Assembly (NCBI RefSeq): GCF_002812705.1
Contig: NZ_CP025030.1
Location: forward strand, 5,022,001 to 5,086,000
From: Achromobacter spanius
GTDB lineage: Bacteria > Pseudomonadota > Gammaproteobacteria > Burkholderiales > Burkholderiaceae_B
Direction of reading: 5' to 3'
Length of the DNA stretch: 64,000 nucleotides
Below the pieces are notes generated by a model. It was not told the DNA's origin. It searched no databases and saw only the letters and a list, made by a program, of their open reading frames with translations. Shown here one piece after another: positions 56,622 to 64,000 of this stretch (within the stretch, counting starts at the first letter, position 1; each line of letters opens with the position of its first letter). The translations under genes and the position numbers were made by a program.

Positions 56622-57425
56622 ATGAACAGCTACCGCGTCGGCATCGCCGGCTTCGGCGCCATCGGCCAGGCCGTGGCGCAATCCCTGGATGCCGGGCTAC
56701 CCGGCCTGACCCTTGCCGCCGTTGCGGTACGCGACCCCAAGGCCGCGCCCGACTTTGCGTGGACCCAGGCAGCACCGGTCTTCACCACCATCGATGCGCT
56801 GCACGAGCATTGCGATGTGGTGGTGGAATGCGCGCCCGCGTCGGTGTTCCGCAACATTGCCGAACCCGTTCTGCGCGCCGGCAAGAAGATGGTGGTGCTG
56901 AGTTCCGGCGCGCTGCTGCGTAACGATGACCTGATCGAACTCGCCCGCCAGCATCACGGGCAGATCCTGGTGCCGTCGGGCGCCATCCTGGGGCTGGACG
57001 CCATCACCGCCGCCGCCGAAGGCGTCATCCACTCCGTCACGATGATCACCCGCAAGCCGCCGCGCGGCCTGATGGGCGCGCCCTACCTCACCGACAACAA
57101 CATCAATCTTGAAGGCCTGACCGAACCGCGCCTGATCTTCCGGGGATCGCCGCGCGAAGCCGCCACGGGTTTCCCTGCCAATTTGAACGTGGCGGTAAGC
57201 GTGTCCTTGGCGGGCATCGGGCCCGACAAGACCACGCTGGAAATCTGGGCCGACCCGTCCTTGGAACGTAACGTGCACCGTGTGGAAGTCGTGTCGGATG
57301 CCGCCATGTTCTCGATGGAAATCCAGAACATTCCGTCCGCCAACCCCAAGACCGGCCGCATCACCGCGCAAAGCGTCATCGCGGCGTTGCGCAAGCTGAC
57401 CGGGCCGTTGCGCGTGGGGACCTGA
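56622..57425 (+). CDS. nadX: L-aspartate dehydrogenase
   Basis: A 267-residue NAD(P)-dependent dehydrogenase of the NadX/AspDH family. It oxidises L-aspartate to iminoaspartate or oxaloacetate plus ammonia. The Rossmann fingerprint is GIAGFGAIGQAV (residues 7-18), and the catalytic C-terminal domain shows VPSGAILGLDAITAAAEG and FPANLNVAVSVSLAGIGPDKT, as in the family. The ATG at 56622 has AGGAA before it. As the M20 enzyme upstream frees an amino acid, an N-acyl-aspartate route is one possible reading. Confidence 0.9.
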   Translation: MNSYRVGIAGFGAIGQAVAQSLDAGLPGLTLAAVAVRDPKAAPDFAWTQAAPVFTTIDALHEHCDVVVECAPASVFRNIAEPVLRAGKKMVVLSSGALLRNDDLIELARQHHGQILVPSGAILGLDAITAAAEGVIHSVTMITRKPPRGLMGAPYLTDNNINLEGLTEPRLIFRGSPREAATGFPANLNVAVSVSLAGIGPDKTTLEIWADPSLERNVHRVEVVSDAAMFSMEIQNIPSANPKTGRITAQSVIAALRKLTGPLRVGT

Positions 57426-57431
57426 GCCGAA

Positions 57432-59270
57432 TCACGCCGCCTCGCGCAGCGCGGCCTCGTCTTGCGGCGGCGCCATCGGACCCGTCGTCCACCCGCCCAC
57501 GCCGTCCAGATGCAGCCGATGGGTATGGAACGGGTCCAGCGTGCTGCGATGCCCCACGCTGACCAGCATGCACTCAGGCAAGGCGCTGCGCAGCAAGCCG
57601 TACAGCATGTGCTCCAGCCCTTCGTCCGTGGCGGACGTGGCTTCGTCCAGGAACACGATGGCCGGGCGGTTGAACAGCACGCGCGCAAACGCCACGCGCT
57701 GCTGCTCACCAATGGACAGGATGCGCGACCAATCCGCTACCTCGTCCAGCCGTTGGCTCAGATGCCCCAGGTTGACCAGTCGCAATGCATCCGCCAGCCG
57801 CGCGTCATCTTGCGGCAGCGCTTGCCCGGGATAAGCCACCGCGCTGCGCAGATCACCCAGCGGCAGATACGGCCGCTGCGACAGGAACAGGGCCGCCGTC
57901 CCCTCGGGCCGCCGCACATGGCCTTGCGCATAGGGCCACAAGCCCGCCAGCGCACGCAGCAAGGTGGTCTTGCCGCTACCGGACGGCCCCTTGATCAGCA
58001 AGGTCTGCCCCGGACGCAAACGCAGGTTCAAGCCCTGCAGCAAGGCGTGGCCGTCGGGCCGCCTGACCGTCACGTCGTTGATGTCCAGGCCGTCGGGCAA
58101 GGGTTCCGTATCCACCGAGGGCAACGCACGCGCGGCTTCGTTGGCGTCCAGAAAACCATTCAGCCGGTCCAGCGTGGCGCGGTACTGCGCAAAGCTGTCG
58201 TATGACGTACGAAAGAACGACAGCGCGTCCTGCACCTGGCCGAACGCCTGCGACGTTTGAATGACGTCACCCAGCTTGATCGCCCCGCTGAAAAAGCGCG
58301 GCGCTTGCAGGATGAAGGGAAACACCACCGCCACCTGGCTTACAGACAGGTTGAAGCCGTCGAACTTCAGACCCCGATAGACGCGCGCCCACAGATTGGC
58401 GATGTAGGCGCTAAAGCGCGTCCACAAGTTGCCGCGCTCGACCGCTTCGCCTTGATAGAACGCCACGTTCTCAGCGTTTTCGCGCAGCCGGACCAGCGCA
58501 TAGCGGAAGTTGGCGGTCAGCCGTTCAGACAGGAAATTCAACTTGATCAGCGGCCGGCCGATCTTGAAGGCGAACCACGTGGCGACGATGACGTACAGGA
58601 ACACCACGAACACCATGGCACGCGGAATTTCCACGCCCGCCACCGTCAAGGGGCCGGACAAGCCCCACAAGATGCCGGTGAACGCCACCAAGGACACAAT
58701 CGCGCTTAACGCGCCGATGGCGAGCGTGCGCGACCCGGTCACGAACATCGAGATGTCTTGTTCGATGCGCTGGTCGGGGTTGTCCACGGGCTCATCCACG
58801 AAGTGGCCCCGGTAGTACGCGCCCGCGCCCAGCCAGTCCCGCGTGAGTCGGTCGTTAAGCCACACGCGCCAATGGATGTCGAAGGCCTGGCCCACGTAGC
58901 TGTCGGCCAACGCGCGCACCACGTGCACACAGGCCAGCACCGAAAAAATGCCTAGAAAGCGCCAGAACGCGGTCTGGTCCAGCGCTTGCAGCGCGCTGTA
59001 AAAGCCGTTGTACCAAAACGAGAACAGCACCGTCATGCGCACGGCAGCCATGGCCAACAGCAGCAGCAAGGCCAGCGTCAGCAAGGGTCGCCAACTGCGC
59101 CGGGGCGTCAGATACGGCCAGGCCAGGCGCCAGAACTTGCGACCCCAATCGGTCGTGCGCGCCAGCACCACGGCCACCACGGCCAACGCCACTGCCGTGA
59201 TGCCAAACGCGCTCGCCAGCCAGATGGCGCTGTCCACCAATTGCCGCTGCCAGTTCAGATCCATCGACAC
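57432..59270 (-). CDS. SbmA/BacA-like ABC transporter (fused membrane and ATPase domains)
   Basis: A 612-residue ABC half-transporter of the YddA/BacA-related ABC group. Membrane helices fill residues 1-330 (first at about 15-35), with the family motif FSFWYNGFYSALQALDQTAFW and the SbmA/BacA-type HWRVWLNDRLTRDWL. The ATPase domain has Walker A GPSGSGKT near residue 435, LSIGEQQRVAFARVLFN and FLDEATSATDEG. Relatives transport B12, peptides such as bleomycin or long-chain fatty acids. The gene stands alone, convergent with nadX. Confidence 0.9.
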   Translation of the reverse strand: MSMDLNWQRQLVDSAIWLASAFGITAVALAVVAVVLARTTDWGRKFWRLAWPYLTPRRSWRPLLTLALLLLLAMAAVRMTVLFSFWYNGFYSALQALDQTAFWRFLGIFSVLACVHVVRALADSYVGQAFDIHWRVWLNDRLTRDWLGAGAYYRGHFVDEPVDNPDQRIEQDISMFVTGSRTLAIGALSAIVSLVAFTGILWGLSGPLTVAGVEIPRAMVFVVFLYVIVATWFAFKIGRPLIKLNFLSERLTANFRYALVRLRENAENVAFYQGEAVERGNLWTRFSAYIANLWARVYRGLKFDGFNLSVSQVAVVFPFILQAPRFFSGAIKLGDVIQTSQAFGQVQDALSFFRTSYDSFAQYRATLDRLNGFLDANEAARALPSVDTEPLPDGLDINDVTVRRPDGHALLQGLNLRLRPGQTLLIKGPSGSGKTTLLRALAGLWPYAQGHVRRPEGTAALFLSQRPYLPLGDLRSAVAYPGQALPQDDARLADALRLVNLGHLSQRLDEVADWSRILSIGEQQRVAFARVLFNRPAIVFLDEATSATDEGLEHMLYGLLRSALPECMLVSVGHRSTLDPFHTHRLHLDGVGGWTTGPMAPPQDEAALREAA

Positions 59271-59396
59271 GCCCCTATCAACACCGATCCTGGTTAGACG
59301 GAGCCTTTGTTCGGGGTTCCACGAAAAATGCGGTCTTAAGCGTCGCTTAAGCGTTCTGGCTGGGTAGCTGAAGGCGGAATGAAAGCATGGGCAGCG

Positions 59397-60284
59397 TCAG
59401 CGCGTGCCCAGGTCCAGATTGGCGAACACATCGGCCAAGCCAGGCACCGAGCGCGCGGGCCAGATGGCGCTCAGGTCGAAGCTGGGCAGTGCCTGGCCAT
59501 CGCGTACTTCGCAAAAGCGCACGCCGCCAAAGTTCATCGTGCGGATCCAACTGGGCAGCAAGGCCACGCCGCATCCACCCGCCACGCAAGACAGCACCGT
59601 CAACGTGCGATTGGCCTCTTGCGCGACTTGCGCGTCGTGGCCGCCCTTGCGCATGGCGTCCAGAATGCCCGCATAGAACGCCGGCAGTTGCGCCTGCGGA
59701 TACATCACCAGCCCGGCTTGCGCGATCTGCGCCATGGATACCGTGCCGTCGTCAGCCACGTCGAACTCGTCCGGCACGGCGGCCACCAGGCGGTCGCGCA
59801 ACAGTTGCCGTTCGCGCATGCGCCCGCCCACCGCCACCGGCGTGTGCATCAGGCCGATGTCGATCTCGCCCGTTTGCAGCGCGTCTGCCTGCTCGGCATT
59901 GCTCATTTCGCGCAAGATCACGCGCACGCCGGGCGCTTGCCGCCGCATTTCGCGCAGCGCGCGCGGCAAGGTGTCGAACAGCGCCGACGACACCAGGCCC
60001 ACCGTCAACTGCCCTGCGCTGCCGCGCCCGATCTCGCGCGCGCGGTGCGCTGCCGCGTCGATGCGGGCCACGCTGATGCGCACGTCTTCCAGAATGGCCA
60101 GCGCGGCGGGCGTGGGCGCGGCCCCCAGCCGCGACCGCTCAAAGAGGCGCACGCCCAGATCTTTTTCCATGCGGCTTAGCGCCTGGCTCAGAGCGGGTTG
60201 CGCAATGCCCAGCCATTCAGACGCACGGCTCACGCTGCCGTGGTCCACCACCGCCAGGAAATACCGCAGGTGCCGGGTTTCCAT
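59397..60284 (-). CDS. LysR-family transcriptional regulator
   Basis: A 295-residue LysR regulator. The N-terminal winged helix includes RHLRYFLAVVDHGSVSRASEWLGIAQPALSQALSRME in parts, and the effector domain runs from about 90 to 290. The start at ATG 60284 fits the family. It is divergent from the amidohydrolase/Bug pair over 116 bases. That gap is AT-rich on its left part and contains ATAGTTTTCTAT (a short inverted repeat on the minus strand), a possible LysR site. Confidence 0.9.
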   Translation of the reverse strand: METRHLRYFLAVVDHGSVSRASEWLGIAQPALSQALSRMEKDLGVRLFERSRLGAAPTPAALAILEDVRISVARIDAAAHRAREIGRGSAGQLTVGLVSSALFDTLPRALREMRRQAPGVRVILREMSNAEQADALQTGEIDIGLMHTPVAVGGRMRERQLLRDRLVAAVPDEFDVADDGTVSMAQIAQAGLVMYPQAQLPAFYAGILDAMRKGGHDAQVAQEANRTLTVLSCVAGGCGVALLPSWIRTMNFGGVRFCEVRDGQALPSFDLSAIWPARSVPGLADVFANLDLGTR

Positions 60285-60400
60285 ATTGATCCGATATATA
60301 AAACGCACACTTAACCAATAGAAAACTATACCTCGACTCCCTAGAATCCGGCCTATAGAAGAGCGCGCCGCAATGCCCGCGCCACGGACAGGAGACTGAT

Positions 60401-61237
60401 TTGCCCCCGCTTTCGATCGGCGCCGCCGTCGACACCCATGCACACGTATTCCGGCAAGGCCTGGCGCTGGCCGGCACGCGCCGCCATACGCCGGACTACG
60501 ACGCCACCCTGGCCGACTACCTGGCCCTGCTGGACGCGCACGGCTTGAGCCATGGCGTGCTGGTGCAACCCAGCTTTCTGGGCACCGACAACAGCCACAT
60601 GGTGCAAGCGCTGCGTGCGGCGCCGGCGCGTTTGCGCGGGGTGGCGGTGGTGTCGCCGGACATCACGGACGCGCAGCTACACGCGCTGGCCGACGCCGGC
60701 GTGGTGGGCATCCGCTTGAATCTGATCGGCCTGCCCTCCCCCGCCTTGCACACCGCCCCTTGGCAGGCCTTGTTGGCCCGTGTCAATGCGCTGGGCTGGC
60801 ATGTAGAAGTCCATTTGCAGGCCGCGCGTTTGCATGAGGTCTTGCCCGCGCTGCTGGCGGCGGCTTGCCGCGTGGTGGTCGACCACTTCGGCCGCCCCGA
60901 TCCGGCGCTGGGTGTGTCCGACCCCGGCTTTGCCTACCTGCTGCAACACGCCGACAGCGGCCAGGTGTGGGTGAAGCTCTCCGCGCCCTACCGCAACTGG
61001 GTGGGCACTGAATGCGCCACATCCGGCCGCCAGGCCACTCAGCTTTTGCTTCAGGCCTACACGGCCGAACGCCTGATGTGGGGCAGTGACTGGCCGCACA
61101 CCGAACATCGCGACGTGGCGTCCTACCCCGCGGCAACGCAATGGCTGGACGCCTGGATCGACGACCCAACGCAACGGCGTGGCGTGCTTGCGGATACGCC
61201 GTTGCAATTATTCCAATTCCAAGGAGACAAACCATGA
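60401..61237 (+). CDS. TIM-barrel amidohydrolase (2-pyrone dicarboxylate lactonase-like)
   Basis: A 278-residue amidohydrolase-related protein of the group that includes 2-pyrone-4,6-dicarboxylate lactonase. The N-terminal VDTHAHVF gives the H-x-H metal or substrate motif; VDHFGRPD and MWGSDWPHTEH supply further active-site His and Asp residues. The start codon is TTG at 60401, with GGAG seven bases before it. Its stop overlaps the following Bug gene (ATGA). Substrate is probably a cyclic ester or carboxylate taken up through that Bug protein. Confidence 0.87.
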   Translation: MPPLSIGAAVDTHAHVFRQGLALAGTRRHTPDYDATLADYLALLDAHGLSHGVLVQPSFLGTDNSHMVQALRAAPARLRGVAVVSPDITDAQLHALADAGVVGIRLNLIGLPSPALHTAPWQALLARVNALGWHVEVHLQAARLHEVLPALLAAACRVVVDHFGRPDPALGVSDPGFAYLLQHADSGQVWVKLSAPYRNWVGTECATSGRQATQLLLQAYTAERLMWGSDWPHTEHRDVASYPAATQWLDAWIDDPTQRRGVLADTPLQLFQFQGDKP

Positions 61238-62223
61238 ACGCATTCTTCAAACGACTGGCCCACCGTGGCAGCGTGCTGATGGCGGCAGGCCTGCTGGCGG
61301 GCGCTGCGGGCGCCGCATCGGCGGCCTATCCCGAACGCCCGGTCACGCTGGTGGTGACGTACCCGCCCGGCGGCACCGTGGATGTCGTTGCCCGCCTGAT
61401 CGGCCCGAAGCTGGCCGCCGAACTGGGCCAACCCGTGGTGATTGAAAACCGGGGCGGCGCGGGCGGCATGATCGGCGGCGCGGTCGTGGCCAAGGCGCAG
61501 CCCGACGGCTACACCTTGATGCTGGACGCCTCCAACCACGCGCAGAATCCCGCGCTGCATTCCAAGATGCAGTTCGACACGCTGACCGCCTTCGCGCCCG
61601 TTTCCTTGCTGCTGCGCGTGCCCAATGTGCTGGTCGTGACACCGTCGTATGAAGTGAAATCGGTGGCAGACCTGATCCGGCTGGGTCAGGCCGACGCCAA
61701 GGAACCGGTGTACTACGCATCGGCCGGCCCCGGCTCGGCGCAGCACCTGGCCGGTGAGTTGTTCAACCTGCTTGCCAAGACGCATCTGCAACACGTGGCC
61801 TATAAGGGCGGCGGCCCAGCCATGATCGACGTCATGTCGGGCCAGGTGCCCGTCATGTTCGCCAGCATGGGTTCGTCGTGGCAGCACGTGAAGAACGGCA
61901 AGCTGCGCGCGGTGGCGGTTGGCGGTTCAGAGCGTTCCAAGGCCGCCCCCGATCTGCCCACCATCGCCGAGTCCGGCGTGCCGGGCTACGAAACCTATGA
62001 ATGGAATGCCGTGTTCGCACCGGCCGGCACGCCGCCCGCCATCGTGGACCAGGTATCGCAAGCGCTGGCCAAGGTGTTGAAGGACCCCGCCATCGCCGCG
62101 CAGTTGGCCGGTATCGGCGCGGAACCCATCGGCTCGACCCCGGCCGAACTCGACACCTTCCGCCGCGCTGAAATTGCCAAATGGCAGCGCGTCGTCAAGG
62201 AAGCCAATCTGAAACTGGACTAA
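61234..62223 (+). CDS. Bug/TctC-family tripartite tricarboxylate receptor
   Basis: A 329-residue periplasmic receptor with signal peptide (1-30, ending AASAA) followed by AYPERPVTLVVTYPPGGTVD, VVIENRGGAGG and QPDGYTLMLD, the Bug landmarks. The gene is translationally coupled to the amidohydrolase gene by a 4-base ATGA overlap, with a good AAGGAGA site. It lacks any adjacent TctA/TctB permease. Expression is probably under the divergent LysR regulator. Confidence 0.93.
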   Translation: MNAFFKRLAHRGSVLMAAGLLAGAAGAASAAYPERPVTLVVTYPPGGTVDVVARLIGPKLAAELGQPVVIENRGGAGGMIGGAVVAKAQPDGYTLMLDASNHAQNPALHSKMQFDTLTAFAPVSLLLRVPNVLVVTPSYEVKSVADLIRLGQADAKEPVYYASAGPGSAQHLAGELFNLLAKTHLQHVAYKGGGPAMIDVMSGQVPVMFASMGSSWQHVKNGKLRAVAVGGSERSKAAPDLPTIAESGVPGYETYEWNAVFAPAGTPPAIVDQVSQALAKVLKDPAIAAQLAGIGAEPIGSTPAELDTFRRAEIAKWQRVVKEANLKLD

Positions 62224-62343
62224 CGGACCTGACGAAGGGTGCGGACTAAGAGACCGGACGAACAGACTGATTCAACAGACCTGCCGGGTCTACTCAGCGC
62301 GGTTTGCTGACAGGGCCCGGTCTGCTAAAAGCCGCCGGACTTG

Positions 62344-62372
62344 CGGCGTCCTCACGGGCGCCGTTTTTTTTT
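62344..62372 (+). terminator. Terminator after the Bug gene
   Basis: CGGCG (62344-62348) pairs with CGCCG (62359-62363) and is followed by nine T. An almost duplicate unit ending in eight T (62393-62400) follows, so termination may be reinforced. The rest of the 238-base gap before the Hsp15 gene holds no further feature I can name. Confidence 0.7.
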
Positions 62373-62461
62373 GGATGCGTCTTACGGGGCGCTTTTTTTT
62401 CGGATGCGCGCGCGGCGCTATCATTGCGGCTTGGCTACCGTACATCGCAGAGAGCAGCAAG

Positions 62462-62842
62462 ATGGACAAAATTCGACTCGACAAATGGCTCTGGGCCGCG
62501 CGCTTTTACAAGACGCGCAGCCTTGCCGTGCAAGAGATCGGCAAGGGCCGCGTCTTTGTCAACGACCAGGCCGCCAAACCGTCGCGCGAGGTCTCGGCCG
62601 GCGACCGCGTCACCATCCGCAAGGAAGACCCCGCGCTACACGTGCGGGTCGTTGCGGTGAGCGGCGTGCGTGGCCCCGCGCCGGTTGCGCGCCTGTTGTA
62701 CGAAGAAACGCCCGACAGCATTGCCGCGCGTGAACGCGCGGCGGAAATGCGGCGCCTGGCGCCGGAACCCGCGTTGGGCATTGAAACCGGCCGCCCCACC
62801 AAACGCGACCGCCGGCTGATCGACATGATGCGGGGTAAGTAA
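62462..62842 (+). CDS. hslR: Heat-shock protein 15 (ribosome-associated, S4 domain)
   Basis: A 126-residue RNA-binding protein. The S4 domain begins at residue 3 (IRLDKWLWAARFYKTRSLAVQEIGKGRVFVN in parts), as in E. coli Hsp15, which binds free 50S subunits carrying a nascent chain and helps recycle them. The C-terminal part is basic (ETGRPTKRDRRLIDMM). The ATG at 62462 fits the family; the frame is open further left only by chance. No sigma-32 promoter is evident here. Confidence 0.92.
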   Translation: MDKIRLDKWLWAARFYKTRSLAVQEIGKGRVFVNDQAAKPSREVSAGDRVTIRKEDPALHVRVVAVSGVRGPAPVARLLYEETPDSIAARERAAEMRRLAPEPALGIETGRPTKRDRRLIDMMRGK

Positions 62843-62847
62843 GCATC

Positions 62848-63210
62848 ATGAAACGCAGCTCAAGCGGCGGCCTGGTCTATTCCACCGAAACCGGCCGCAT
62901 GTGTCCGACGTGCCGCCAGGCGCTTGCGCAATGCCTATGCAAAGCCGCCGCCCGCGCCACGCCCTCCGGTGACGGCGTGGCGCGCGTATCGCGCGAAACC
63001 AAGGGGCGTGGCGGCAAAAGCGTGACGGTCGTGCGCGGGCTGGCACTGGACCCGGTGGCGCTTGCCGCCCTGGGCAAGCAACTGCGCACCGCATGCGGCT
63101 CGGGTGGCACCACCAAGGATGGCGTGATCGAGGTGCAAGGCGACCACTGCGAACGCATCATCAACGCGCTGACAAGCAGCGGCCATCGCGCCAAGCGCGC
63201 GGGCGGCTGA
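62848..63210 (+). CDS. SUI1/YciH-family translation factor
   Basis: A 120-residue protein of the SUI1/eIF1 family (bacterial YciH). The N-terminus has a short Cys-containing segment (RMCPTCRQALAQCLCK), and the eIF1 fold follows with RGGKSVTVVRGL and GGTTKDGVIEVQGDH. The gene starts five bases after the Hsp15 gene, so both are likely co-transcribed. YciH affects start-site fidelity in vitro; its role in the cell is not settled. Confidence 0.93.
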   Translation: MKRSSSGGLVYSTETGRMCPTCRQALAQCLCKAAARATPSGDGVARVSRETKGRGGKSVTVVRGLALDPVALAALGKQLRTACGSGGTTKDGVIEVQGDHCERIINALTSSGHRAKRAGG

Positions 63211-63226
63211 ACCTGACGAGACACTC

Positions 63227-63580
63227 ATGAATGATTTGCCAATAAGCAGCGTGGCCAGTTGGCACGCGCATGTGTACTTCGGCGCGGCCAGCCGCGATGC
63301 CGCGTTGGCGTTGCGCGAACGCGTGCTTGCGCAGTGGGACGGCAAGATGGAAATGGGGCGCTTTCATGAGCGCCCCGTCGGTCCGCATCCGCTTTGGAGC
63401 TACCAGATTGCGTTCGCGCCCGAGCACTTCGCCGACATCGCCACCTGGCTCACCCTGAACCACGGTGAGCTGGACGTGTTCATGCATCCGAACACGGGCG
63501 ATTCGCTGCGCGACCACCGCGATTGCGCGGTGTGGATCGGGCACAGCCATGTGCTGAACCTGCACGCGCTGGGCGGCTGA
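63227..63580 (+). CDS. DOPA 4,5-dioxygenase-like protein
   Basis: A 117-residue protein of the DOPA 4,5-dioxygenase family. Likely iron ligands are in SWHAHVYFG (H-x-H), GPHPLWSYQ and LNHGELDVFMHPNT. Fungal and plant relatives split the ring of DOPA; the bacterial members are uncharacterised. It starts 17 bases after the SUI1 gene on the same strand. Confidence 0.9.
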   Translation: MNDLPISSVASWHAHVYFGAASRDAALALRERVLAQWDGKMEMGRFHERPVGPHPLWSYQIAFAPEHFADIATWLTLNHGELDVFMHPNTGDSLRDHRDCAVWIGHSHVLNLHALGG

Positions 63581-63629
63581 TTTTGCGGGCGTAAAGCGCT
63601 TGCCCCGCTGGCGCGGGGCGGCTGCCCCC

Positions 63630-64000
63630 TTACAGCGCGCGGCCCACAATCAGCGGGTCCAGCGCCAGGCCGGGTTCACCGCTCTTGCCCTCGTAGGGCA
63701 GGCGGTTCAGCACATAGCGCATCGCGTTCAGGCGCGCGCGCTTCTTGCAATCCGACTTCACCACAATCCACGGCGCATCCGCGGTATCCGTATGCGCGAA
63801 CATCGCTTCTTTGGCGCGTGTGTAATCGTCCCACTTGTCCAAGGACGCCAGGTCCACCGGGCTCAGCTTCCATTGCTTGAGCGGATGCACCTTGCGCTGC
63901 AAGAAGCGGCGACGCTGCTCTTCGCGGCTGACCGAAAACCAGAACTTCACCAGGTGGATGCCGCTGGATACCAGGTGGCGTTCAAAGTCCGGCACCTGGC
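63630..64000 (-). CDS. ppk2: Polyphosphate kinase 2 (PPK2), C-terminal fragment
   Basis: The last 122 or so residues of a PPK2-family protein; the frame continues past the right edge (QVPDFERHLVSSGIHLVKFWFSVS), so the start and the Walker motifs are outside the window. Family features present are EEQRRRFLQRKVHPLKQWKLSPVD, then APWIVVKSDCKKRARLNAMRYVLNRLPY. PPK2 enzymes transfer phosphate between polyphosphate and nucleotides. Confidence 0.93.
   Translation of the reverse strand, partial: QVPDFERHLVSSGIHLVKFWFSVSREEQRRRFLQRKVHPLKQWKLSPVDLASLDKWDDYTRAKEAMFAHTDTADAPWIVVKSDCKKRARLNAMRYVLNRLPYEGKSGEPGLALDPLIVGRAL

Overview
The window is about 64 kb of GC-rich chromosome with dense coding on both strands. 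It has no rRNA, tRNA, CRISPR array, integrase or insertion sequence that I can see. Gene content points to a betaproteobacterium of the Alcaligenaceae, most like Achromobacter or a close Bordetella relative. The signs are three orphan Bug-type (TctC) periplasmic receptors without TctA/TctB permeases, an oxygen-sensing Fnr, hopanoid genes hpnD/hpnE, many LysR-type regulators, and the fmdA-fmdB pair. The genus is an inference from family content, not a database match.

Layout. 1-2.0 kb: end of hpnD, hpnE, and a convergent fluoride exporter crcB. 2.2-6.7 kb: a five-gene operon behind a Fur-box-like site, encoding a PepSY membrane protein, a DUF2271 periplasmic protein with a flavinylation-type motif, a DUF4198 protein, an ApbE-type FMN transferase and a membrane-anchored flavodoxin/FAD reductase. 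It reads as an iron-regulated chain carrying electrons from cytosolic NAD(P)H to the periplasm. 6.7-13.2 kb: three regulator/catabolic units, namely D-aminoacylase plus Bug with a divergent LysR, and Tm-1-like plus PEP-hydrolase-like proteins with a divergent TetR. 13.3-19.1 kb: a PHP-domain lipoprotein, clpB with a sigma-32-type promoter, a gamma-glutamylcyclotransferase-like protein, and fnr. 19.1-24.8 kb: housekeeping and accessory genes (hydrolase, ArsR/SRPBCC pair, DUF899 protein, ferredoxin, Nudix enzyme, YegD-like Hsp70).

24.8-28.1 kb: an AT-richer intergenic region, then an isolated pair of type VI secretion relatives. These are a TagO/VasI protein and a TssM cut down to its third membrane helix and periplasmic half, with no other T6SS gene nearby. 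28.1-34.8 kb: small exported proteins, an NlpE-like lipoprotein, a substrate-binding protein without a signal peptide, formamidase fmdA with fmdB, and a class V aminotransferase with a divergent Lrp-type regulator. 35-44.9 kb: an ABC-F ATPase, a winged-helix regulator, a complete oligopeptide/glutathione-type ABC importer, an M14 carboxypeptidase and an acetyltransferase. 44.9-45.2 kb: REP-like repeats. 45.2-50.4 kb: an oxidoreductase-like small protein, a GNAT enzyme, an MltB-type transglycosylase, a MATE exporter and two small envelope proteins.

50.5-62.2 kb: LysR plus adenine deaminase, a carboxylesterase, a Bug receptor, an M20 amidohydrolase, L-aspartate dehydrogenase, an SbmA/BacA-like transporter, and a LysR divergent from an amidohydrolase-Bug couple. 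62.4-64 kb: Hsp15, a SUI1/YciH factor, a DOPA-dioxygenase-like protein and the C-terminus of a PPK2 polyphosphate kinase running off the window.

The two parts I would look at first are the Fur-type/flavinylation operon (2.2-6.7 kb) and the orphan TagO-TssM pair (25.2-28.1 kb).
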